Below, in pieces: positions 1-4,833 of a stretch of 13,716 bases of DNA. The first letter of the stretch is position 1. Every line of letters begins with the position of its first letter. The notes under the pieces were generated by a model. The model searched no databases and was not told where the DNA came from. It was given only the letters and a program-made list of their open reading frames with translations. The stretch is taken from assembly GCA_017466005.1 (NCBI GenBank), contig JAFTUZ010000106.1, positions 1 to 13,716 on the forward strand, written 5' to 3'. The position numbers and the translations under genes were made by a program. Origin of the DNA: Clostridia bacterium. GTDB lineage: Bacteria > Bacillota_A > Clostridia > Christensenellales > UBA1242.

Positions 1-382
1 AACAATAAGTTCGGCTGGATATGATTTTTATTCTCCAATTGATGTAACAATTTTACCAAACACAGCCCAAATGATATGGAGTGATATTAAAGCACAATTT
101 AATGCCAATGAAGTTTTGATAACTTGTGTTACTAGTGGAATGGGAAAACGTGGACTTATTTTGGCTAATGGAATTGGGGTTATAGATTGTGATTATTATG
201 GTAATGAAAATAATGATGGTAATATTGGATTTATGTTAAGAAATGTTAGTGATAACACAATAGAAATTAAGGCAGGAGATAAAATAGGGCAGGGGATTTT
301 TACTACATTTTTAACTATTGATGATGAAGAAGAGATTACTAATAAGCGTGTTGGCGGTTTTGGTAGCACGGATAAAAAATAA
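1..382 (+). CDS. dut: dUTP diphosphatase (dUTPase), 5' end missing
   Basis: This is the C-terminal part of a trimeric dUTPase, which hydrolyses dUTP to dUMP and pyrophosphate and keeps uracil out of DNA. The reading frame is open from base 2, so the true start lies left of the window. Visible motifs are SAGYDF (motif 1, bases 11-28), GVIDCDYYGN (motif 3), KIGQGI (motif 4) and RVGGFGST (motif 5, the C-terminal arm that closes over the substrate). YYGN followed by an N/D-rich stretch and GNIGF resembles the variant common in clostridial proteins. Motif 2, normally RSS or RSG, reads TSGMGKRG here, so the usual phosphate-contacting Arg is absent. A strong terminator follows 31 bases after the stop, so the gene ends its transcription unit. 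Family assignment is firm; full activity is less certain because of motif 2. Confidence 0.87.
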   Translation, partial: TISSAGYDFYSPIDVTILPNTAQMIWSDIKAQFNANEVLITCVTSGMGKRGLILANGIGVIDCDYYGNENNDGNIGFMLRNVSDNTIEIKAGDKIGQGIFTTFLTIDDEEEITNKRVGGFGSTDKK

Positions 383-413
383 CAATTATGCGTAAAAAGT
401 GTAAAAATATATA

Positions 414-446
414 AAAAAACACCTATTTTTAGGTGTTTTTTATATA
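414..446 (+). terminator. Rho-independent terminator after dut, probably bidirectional
   Basis: A perfect 12-bp stem (414-425 with 430-441) closes a TTTT loop. Its core is CACCTA/TAGGTG, flanked by A-run and T-run arms. Because the arms are A-rich on the left and T-rich on the right, it reads as a terminator on both strands. It could therefore also stop minus-strand transcripts from the zinc-ribbon membrane gene ending at 556. Confidence 0.88.
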
Positions 447-555
447 TTTATATTTTTTATCTAGACATTTGCACTTTGTCTGTTTTTTCTTATATTATTC
501 AAATTTATTCTAAAGAATTATACAAGTTAAAATTATTTTAAAAGTTTTTTATAAA

Positions 556-1311
556 TTAGTCTTCTAAAGGTGCTCCGCAAAAATTACAGGTAGATTTATT
601 GTTAATGTTTTTCCTACCACAATATTTGCAATATTTTTGTTCTGTATAGGTTTTTAACTGATTTTTTAAATTATCCTGTTCTGCTTTTAGGTTGTTAATA
701 ATATCATCGTTATTATTTGTATTGATAGTATTAGTTATATTTATGATTGGTGTTTCATTGGAGTTTGTGACAGTTGTTTGAGTGGTGGTTTGCTTGTTTT
801 TTAATTGCTGAGGTTCTGGAGAAGGAGAGAGACATAAGATTAAAATAAATGCAAGAAAAGCTAATATTGCAATAATGATAATATTTAATACAGTATTGTT
901 TTTGGTTAATGTTACAATATTGTTATTGTAGTTGTATGAAATGTTATTAATTGTTTCAAAATTCTCTCCGGTTTCTGAAACTATTTTAATTGTTTTGGTT
1001 TCGTTTGGTTGAAGTGAAAATTTTTCAGACTCTAGTACACCTTTTATATTTAAAAAATTTGTTTGCACATCAAAAATTAAAATAATATCATCAAGCGTTT
1101 TATTTGTATTGTTTTTAACAACACCTGTAATGGTAGTGGTATAATCAGTTATTAACCATTCTTCAGTTGTTGATGATATAGTAAATTCTTTAGTTATTTT
1201 AATTTGAGAATTGTCTTTCCATATTCCAAAATAGGCAAATGTAAGTGTTAAAAACATTAAAATCAAAATAAAACTAACCCAAGTCATGTTAACATTTTTT
1301 TTATTTTCCAT
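556..1311 (-). CDS. Membrane protein with FxLYD-like outer domain and C-terminal zinc ribbon
   Basis: I do not recognise a named family for this 251-residue protein. It has a hydrophobic helix at about residues 10-30. A beta-rich segment follows at about 46-125 (TGVVKNNTNKTLDDI, then LQPNETKTIKI), which resembles FxLYD-type extracytoplasmic domains. A second helix lies at 142-161, then a Pro/Thr/Asn-rich linker, a short coiled coil (about 202-226) and a zinc ribbon with C228, C231, C242 and C245 (CKYCGRKN...CNFCGAPL). Topology is probably N-terminus inside, FxLYD domain outside, zinc ribbon in the cytoplasm. The ATG at 1311 is preceded by AAAGGAAA at a good distance. The promoter at 1336-1364 contains a palindrome in its spacer. 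The divergent Xre-type regulator starts 88 bases away and probably represses this gene. Function is unknown; sensing or scaffolding at the membrane is only a guess. Confidence 0.8.
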   Translation of the reverse strand: MENKKNVNMTWVSFILILMFLTLTFAYFGIWKDNSQIKITKEFTISSTTEEWLITDYTTTITGVVKNNTNKTLDDIILIFDVQTNFLNIKGVLESEKFSLQPNETKTIKIVSETGENFETINNISYNYNNNIVTLTKNNTVLNIIIIAILAFLAFILILCLSPSPEPQQLKNKQTTTQTTVTNSNETPIINITNTINTNNNDDIINNLKAEQDNLKNQLKTYTEQKYCKYCGRKNINNKSTCNFCGAPLED

Positions 1312-1335
1312 ATATTTTCCTTTGTTTTTGTTTTA

Positions 1336-1364
1336 ATTATAATCTTACAATTGTAAGAAGTCAA
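1336..1364 (-). promoter_or_regulatory. Sigma-A-type promoter of the zinc-ribbon membrane gene
   Basis: Read on the minus strand, there is a -35 box TTGACT (1359-1364), a 17-bp spacer and a perfect -10 box TATAAT (1336-1341). Transcription would begin near 1329, giving a leader of about 18 bases that contains the AAAGGAAA ribosome binding site. The spacer is almost wholly filled by the 16-bp palindrome at 1343-1358, so a bound regulator would block RNA polymerase. Confidence 0.85.
1343..1358. promoter_or_regulatory. Palindromic operator 1 (probable HTH regulator site)
   Basis: TCTTACAATTGTAAGA is a perfect 16-bp palindrome. It lies between the -35 and -10 boxes of the minus-strand promoter, a typical repressor position. 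The neighbouring divergent Xre-type regulator is the natural candidate to bind it. A related copy lies 29 bp away, centre to centre, at 1372-1387. Confidence 0.8.
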
Positions 1365-1371
1365 GTATTTT

Positions 1372-1387
1372 TCTTACAAATGTAAAA
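1372..1387. promoter_or_regulatory. Imperfect operator 2, overlapping the regulator's start region
   Basis: TCTTACAAATGTAAAA matches operator 1 in its left half (TCTTACAA) and keeps TGTAA on the right. It sits just upstream of a TAATAT (1388-1393) that could be the -10 box of the regulator gene. Binding here would give autoregulation. Two sites about three helical turns apart would suit cooperative binding by dimers. Confidence 0.65.
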
Positions 1388-1399
1388 TAATATAGACAT

Positions 1400-1606
1400 A
1401 TGGAAAATAAATTTAAAACGATATTAAAAGATTTGAGATTAGAAAAAGGGATTGGTCAGGTTGAACTAGCAAATCTTATTGGAGTGAGTAAGGGAATAAT
1501 TTCATTATGGGAAAATGGTTTAAGGGAACCTAGTTTAAGTTCTTTAATTATATTAGCAAAATATTTTGGTGTTACTATAGATTATTTAGTAGGGCTGGAA
1601 AATTAA
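1400..1606 (+). CDS. Xre/Cro-type helix-turn-helix regulator, 68 aa
   Basis: This is a single-domain DNA-binding protein of the HTH_3 (Xre/Cro/SinR) family. Residues 5-64 cover the five-helix fold. The motif is GQVELANLIGVSKGIISLWENG at about 19-40, followed by REPSLSSLIILAKYFGVTIDYLVG, the usual end of this domain. The length is normal for the stand-alone type, and no ligand-binding or multimerisation domain follows. The start at 1400 is the only one possible, because an in-frame stop lies at 1388. No Shine-Dalgarno sequence precedes it, and the likely -10 box sits only 7-12 bases upstream, so the mRNA may be leaderless. It is divergent from the membrane zinc-ribbon gene and shares a control region carrying two palindromic sites. 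The likely role is repressor of itself and of that gene. Confidence 0.9.
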   Translation: MENKFKTILKDLRLEKGIGQVELANLIGVSKGIISLWENGLREPSLSSLIILAKYFGVTIDYLVGLEN

Positions 1607-1611
1607 AAAAT

Positions 1612-1640
1612 AAAAACAAGGTATATTGCCTTGTTTTTTT
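1612..1640. terminator. Bidirectional terminator between the HTH gene and the SPFH gene
   Basis: The AAAAACAAGG arm (1612-1621) pairs with CCTTGTTTTT (1629-1638) around a 7-base loop. A T-run follows on the plus strand, and the A-run on the left gives a T-run on the minus strand. It lies between two convergent genes, ending at 1606 (plus) and 1647 (minus), so it probably serves both. Confidence 0.85.
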
Positions 1641-1646
1641 AATTTA

Positions 1647-2552
1647 TTATTTAGATTTTTTAGTTTGGTCTTTATTATCTTTTGGGTCTTTTAAAGTTTC
1701 GGAAAGAGAAGTTAAAAGGCCTGTTATATTTTGAATTTCGCTTGGAACTATAATTTTTGTTGCCTCGCCATCTGCAAGAGTTTTAAGTGCTTCGTAGCCT
1801 TGCAAGGTAAGGTATGCTGCATCTGGTCGGCTTTCTACAATTTGTCTGATTGCTTCTGCTTCACCTTCGGCTTCGGTTATTAATGCAATTTTTCTTGCTT
1901 CTGCACGCAAAATTTCTGCCTGTTTTTCACCTTCGGCAACTAAAATTTTACTTTTCTTTTCACCTTCGGCACGCAAGATTGCTTCACGGCGTTCTCTTTC
2001 GGCACGCATTTGTTTTTCCATTGCTTCTTGAATGTCTTTTGGTGGTAAAATATTTTTAAGTTCTACACGATTAATTTTTATACCCCAAGCATCTGTTGCT
2101 TCATCTAAAATTAATCTCATTTTTGAGTTTACAGTATCACGAGATGTAAGTGTTTCATCTAATTCAAGTTCGCCAACAATGTTACGTAAAGTTGTTGCGG
2201 TAAGATTTTCAATAGCGCTCATTGGTCTTTCAACACCATAGCGGTAAAGTTTTGGGTCGGTTATCTGAAAGTAAACAACAGTATCTATTTGCATAGTTAC
2301 GTTATCTTTTGTAATAACTGGTTGTGGTTTAAAGTCTGCCACAATTTCTTTTAAGTTAATAGGTGGGCAAGCACGGTCTATAAATGGCACAATAATATGA
2401 ATACCAGTATCCATAGTGCGGTGATATTTACCAAGACGTTCTACAATAACTGCAGTAGATTGCCTAACAATTTTTACAGATGCTACAAGAATTATAAATG
2501 CAACAACTGCTATTACTGCTACCACAATTGCAAAAATTGCTATTCCTGACAT
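1647..2552 (-). CDS. SPFH-domain (stomatin/prohibitin, QmcA-like) membrane protein
   Basis: This 301-residue protein has one N-terminal membrane helix (about 4-26). An SPFH/band-7 domain follows (about 28-190, with VIVERLGKYHRTMDTGIHIIVPFIDR near its start). Next is an Ala/Glu/Lys-rich coiled coil (about 175-240, with repeated RAEGEK and VAEGEK blocks), then a short C-terminal oligomerisation segment and a charged tail. Such proteins form large ring-like scaffolds associated with membrane microdomains and with membrane protease control. The ATG at 2552 is preceded by AAAGGAGT. It lies 53 bases downstream of an NfeD gene on the same strand with no terminator between, so the two are probably one operon. 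NfeD and SPFH proteins are well-known genetic partners. The length and order of parts fit paraslipin/QmcA-type members; the exact physiological role is not defined by sequence. Confidence 0.93.
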   Translation of the reverse strand: MSGIAIFAIVVAVIAVVAFIILVASVKIVRQSTAVIVERLGKYHRTMDTGIHIIVPFIDRACPPINLKEIVADFKPQPVITKDNVTMQIDTVVYFQITDPKLYRYGVERPMSAIENLTATTLRNIVGELELDETLTSRDTVNSKMRLILDEATDAWGIKINRVELKNILPPKDIQEAMEKQMRAERERREAILRAEGEKKSKILVAEGEKQAEILRAEARKIALITEAEGEAEAIRQIVESRPDAAYLTLQGYEALKTLADGEATKIIVPSEIQNITGLLTSLSETLKDPKDNKDQTKKSK

Positions 2553-2605
2553 ATAAAATACTCCTTTTTAATTATTTTCTTTATTTTAATTTAGTTTTGT
2601 AGTTT

Positions 2606-3061
2606 TTACATATTGTTTTGAGTTTTGTTTTCTATAGGTTTAACAATAACTTTGTTTCCGGAAATTTTTATAACTTCTACCATATTTCCTTCTGTAATTT
2701 CTTGGTCATCATTTTCTGTTTTAGCATTCCATATAACGCCATTAATTTTTATTGTTCCCATTTGTTCATTAATTATAGGGGTTAAAAGTTTATAATTTTG
2801 CCCAACTAAAGCATCTACATTTGTTTTTACTTTTTCTTTACTAGATAAAAATTTTAAAACCATTTTTCTGAAAGATAACAATAGAACGGTTGAAACAACT
2901 ATAAACACAATTATTTGAACCCAATATGGTGTAAAAGGTGATAAAATCAAAGCAACTAATGCACCAGCCGAGAACCAAACTGCAACCATATCTACAGAAA
3001 TAAATTCTAGCAACATTGTTATAACTACAACGCCAAGCCATATCCAAATCCAATAGTCCAT
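2606..3061 (-). CDS. nfeD: NfeD family membrane protein (short form)
   Basis: This 151-residue protein has hydrophobic segments at about 4-23, 25-42 and 46-64. A C-terminal OB-fold domain follows at about 81-145, recognisable from GTIKINGVIWNAK and EGNMVEVIKISGNKVIVKP. It is the short NfeD form without the N-terminal ClpP-like protease domain. The ATG at 3061 is chosen because AAAGGAGA precedes it at ideal distance. An in-frame ATG at 3118 would add 19 polar residues but lacks a Shine-Dalgarno sequence. The SPFH gene follows on the same strand. NfeD proteins are thought to partner with SPFH scaffolds in membrane quality control. A consensus-like promoter lies at 3175-3204, and the leader contains two hairpins. 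Confidence 0.92.
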   Translation of the reverse strand: MDYWIWIWLGVVVITMLLEFISVDMVAVWFSAGALVALILSPFTPYWVQIIVFIVVSTVLLLSFRKMVLKFLSSKEKVKTNVDALVGQNYKLLTPIINEQMGTIKINGVIWNAKTENDDQEITEGNMVEVIKISGNKVIVKPIENKTQNNM

Positions 3062-3097
3062 TTTATTCTCCTTTAAATTTACATATGTTTTAATTTT

Positions 3098-3168
3098 TGA
3101 AAGTTTGTTAACTTTCATTGTGTATTTATATTAGGCTAAACTGCTATAAATTACTACAAACTTTAGCC
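3098..3168 (-). other. Structured 5' leader of nfeD: two hairpins
   Basis: In the RNA sense, GGCTAAA (3168-3162) can pair with TTTAGCC (3140-3134) across a 21-base loop, and it begins almost exactly at the predicted transcription start. A second hairpin, TGAAAGTT/AACTTTCA with a 4-base loop, lies at 3117-3098. Neither is followed by a T-run in the sense direction, so they are not ordinary terminators. They may stabilise the mRNA or affect translation. I do not recognise a known riboswitch. Confidence 0.45.
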
Positions 3169-3174
3169 GTAGAT

Positions 3175-3204
3175 AATATAACATTAATATTAAATATTTG
3201 TCAA
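3175..3204 (-). promoter_or_regulatory. Promoter of the nfeD-SPFH operon
   Basis: On the minus strand there is a perfect -35 box TTGACA (3199-3204). An 18-bp spacer follows, then TATATT (3175-3180) as -10; an overlapping TTATAT gives 17 bp. Transcription would start near 3168, leaving a leader of about 107 bases before the nfeD ATG. Confidence 0.72.
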
Positions 3205-3256
3205 GATTTATAAAATAAATAACATACAAATAAACGCTTAATTTTTAAAACAAAAC

Positions 3257-3285
3257 TTGATTTTTGTGTAAAGTTAAGTTATAAT
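3257..3285 (+). promoter_or_regulatory. Promoter of the rlmN operon
   Basis: TTGATT (3257-3262), a 17-bp spacer and a perfect TATAAT (3280-3285) form a good sigma-A-type promoter. Transcription would start near 3292, about 44 bases before the rlmN ATG, and the leader carries AGGAG at 3326-3330. Confidence 0.82.
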
Positions 3286-3335
3286 TATTTTTACATATAA
3301 AATAAAAATAAAAATATGTAAAATTAGGAGTTTTT

Positions 3336-4379
3336 ATGGAATTTTTGCAAGATTTTTCTTTAAGTGAACTTGAAGAAATAGTTGAAAGTTTAAACGAGCC
3401 AAAATACCGAGCAAAACAAATTTATCAAAACTTGTATTTAGGTAAAAGTTTGGAAGAAATGACAAATGTACCTAAATCATTAAAAGAAAAGTTGAAAGAA
3501 AAATATGGTGATACGCCAATTACTATACATACAACTTTAACTGGTAAAGATGGAACGCAAAAGTTTGTTTATAAACTTTACGATGGTAATTTAATAGAAG
3601 GTGTGCTTATGAAATATAAATACGGCAACACCTTATGTGTTTCGTGTCAGGTTGGTTGTAGAATGGGGTGTAAGTTTTGTGCTTCAACCTTAAATGGTTT
3701 GGTAAGAAATTTAAGTGCAGGCGAAATTTTGGGGCAAGTTTTGTTGGTTAACAAAATGCTTGGTGGAACAATTAAAGATAGAGAAATTACCAATATAGTT
3801 ATGATGGGTAGTGGAGAACCGTTGGATAATTATGATAATGTTGTAAAGTTTTTGCATTTGGTTTCTAATAAAGATGGTATAAATATTTCCCCAAGAAATA
3901 TATCTGTTTCTACTTGTGGGCTTGTGGATAAAATAGATGATTTATCTCATTTAGGTTTACCAATAGTTTTAACAATTTCTTTGCACGCACCTAATGATAA
4001 AATAAGAAAGAGTATTATGCCTATTGCAAACAGATATTCTATAAAACAAGTGGTTGGTAGTGCAAAAAGATATGTTAAAGAAACTGGAAGGCGAGTTGTG
4101 TTTGAATACGCACTTACAAAAGGTGTGAACGATACAATATCTTGTGCAAGACAACTAGCCGAACTTTTGCGTGGTTTTCAATGTCATGTAAACTTGATTC
4201 CTTTAAATGAAGTAGAAGAAAGAGAGTTGGAAACTGTAAGCCATAGCGATGCTATACAGTTTTGTAAGTGGTTAGAAAAGGAAGGAATTTCGGCTACTGT
4301 TAGGCGAACAATTGGTGAAGATATAGAAGGTGCTTGTGGGCAGTTAAGAAACAAAATATTAAAAGAAAGTGGTGATTAG
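3336..4379 (+). CDS. rlmN: 23S rRNA (adenine-2503-C2)-methyltransferase RlmN
   Basis: RlmN is a radical-SAM enzyme that places a C2 methyl group on A2503 of 23S rRNA at the peptidyl-transferase centre; the family also modifies A37 in some tRNAs. The 347-residue length is typical. The [4Fe-4S] cluster motif is C108-x3-C112-x2-C115 (CRMGCKFC). The SAM-binding GSGEP is at 158-162. The two mechanistic cysteines are C101 (in CVSC, equivalent to E. coli C118) and C334 (in GACGQL, equivalent to E. coli C355). The N-terminal RNA-binding helical domain (about 1-85) includes PKYRAKQIYQ. AGGAG lies 5 bases before the ATG. The following gene starts 1 base after the stop. Cfr, the close relative methylating C8, cannot be formally excluded, but length, motifs and operon position favour RlmN. 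Confidence 0.96.
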   Translation: MEFLQDFSLSELEEIVESLNEPKYRAKQIYQNLYLGKSLEEMTNVPKSLKEKLKEKYGDTPITIHTTLTGKDGTQKFVYKLYDGNLIEGVLMKYKYGNTLCVSCQVGCRMGCKFCASTLNGLVRNLSAGEILGQVLLVNKMLGGTIKDREITNIVMMGSGEPLDNYDNVVKFLHLVSNKDGINISPRNISVSTCGLVDKIDDLSHLGLPIVLTISLHAPNDKIRKSIMPIANRYSIKQVVGSAKRYVKETGRRVVFEYALTKGVNDTISCARQLAELLRGFQCHVNLIPLNEVEERELETVSHSDAIQFCKWLEKEGISATVRRTIGEDIEGACGQLRNKILKESGD

Positions 4380-4380
4380 T

Positions 4381-4833
4381 ATGAGTAAAAATAATACCAC
4401 AAACGAAAATTTTAATAAAAAATTAAGTGTAAAAAACATAAGTGAAATTAAACCGCAACTAAAACAAAAAACGGTAAATGAGCAAAAAAACACTAAAAAT
4501 ACGCAAAAAAACGCAAAAAATAGCATAAAAAAGCCAATTTTGAAAACAAAAATAGAAAAATTTGAAAAAATTGAAGAAAATACAAAAACAGAAAATTTAG
4601 ATAACAAGCCAGCAAAACCATTTAGTTTAAAACAAGAAGCATTGAACAAATTAAACATATTTGGAATTTTGTTTTTAGTAATAATTGCATTAGGTTTAAT
4701 GTTTTTTAGGTTTTATATATACTCAATAGTTTGCATAATTTTGGCTTATGTTTGGTTTAAAGTTTTTACATATTTTTTAGAAAAATCTAAAAATAATGAT
4801 AGTAATAATAAAAATAATAAGAAGGATAAATGA
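4381..4833 (+). CDS. Small Lys/Asn-rich two-helix membrane protein
   Basis: This 150-residue protein is not one I recognise. Residues 1-85 are polar, rich in Lys, Asn, Thr and Glu, and probably disordered. Two adjacent hydrophobic helices follow (about 92-110 and 112-131), then a highly basic tail (KNNDSNNKNNKKDK). With the positive-inside rule, both ends are probably cytoplasmic. The ATG at 4381 is chosen: it lies 1 base after the rlmN stop, with AGTGGTG upstream. A GTG at 4369 would add only four residues and overlap rlmN. Its TGA stop overlaps the ATG of the following U32 gene (ATGA), so translation of the two is probably coupled. A basic, membrane-tethered protein between two putative rRNA-modification genes could bind RNA or ribosomes, but that is inference only. 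Confidence 0.8.
   Translation: MSKNNTTNENFNKKLSVKNISEIKPQLKQKTVNEQKNTKNTQKNAKNSIKKPILKTKIEKFEKIEENTKTENLDNKPAKPFSLKQEALNKLNIFGILFLVIIALGLMFFRFYIYSIVCIILAYVWFKVFTYFLEKSKNNDSNNKNNKKDK

Noticed and set aside
463..488. Short AGACA/TGTCT hairpin followed by T residues, a possible second terminator
   Set aside because: The stem is only 5 bp with a 9-base loop and lies just after a much stronger terminator, so it is too weak to call.
1850..2241. Plus-strand open frames opposite the SPFH gene
   Set aside because: The Leu/His-rich translations arise from the reverse complement of Ala/Glu/Lys codons in the coiled coil, and the SPFH assignment is secure.
3062..3118. Extended N-terminus of NfeD starting at 3118
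   Set aside because: It would place a polar segment before the membrane helix and lacks a Shine-Dalgarno sequence. The ATG at 3061 has AAAGGAGA at the correct distance.
4490..4530. Repeated AAAAAACGCAAAAAA-like units, a possible direct repeat array
   Set aside because: They lie inside the coding region for a Lys/Asn/Thr-rich disordered segment and are low-complexity codon repetition.
4359..4658. Minus-strand open frame rich in Phe, opposite the small membrane protein gene
   Set aside because: It is the complement of a Lys/Asn-rich coding stretch (AAA read as TTT), overlaps rlmN, and has no ribosome binding site.
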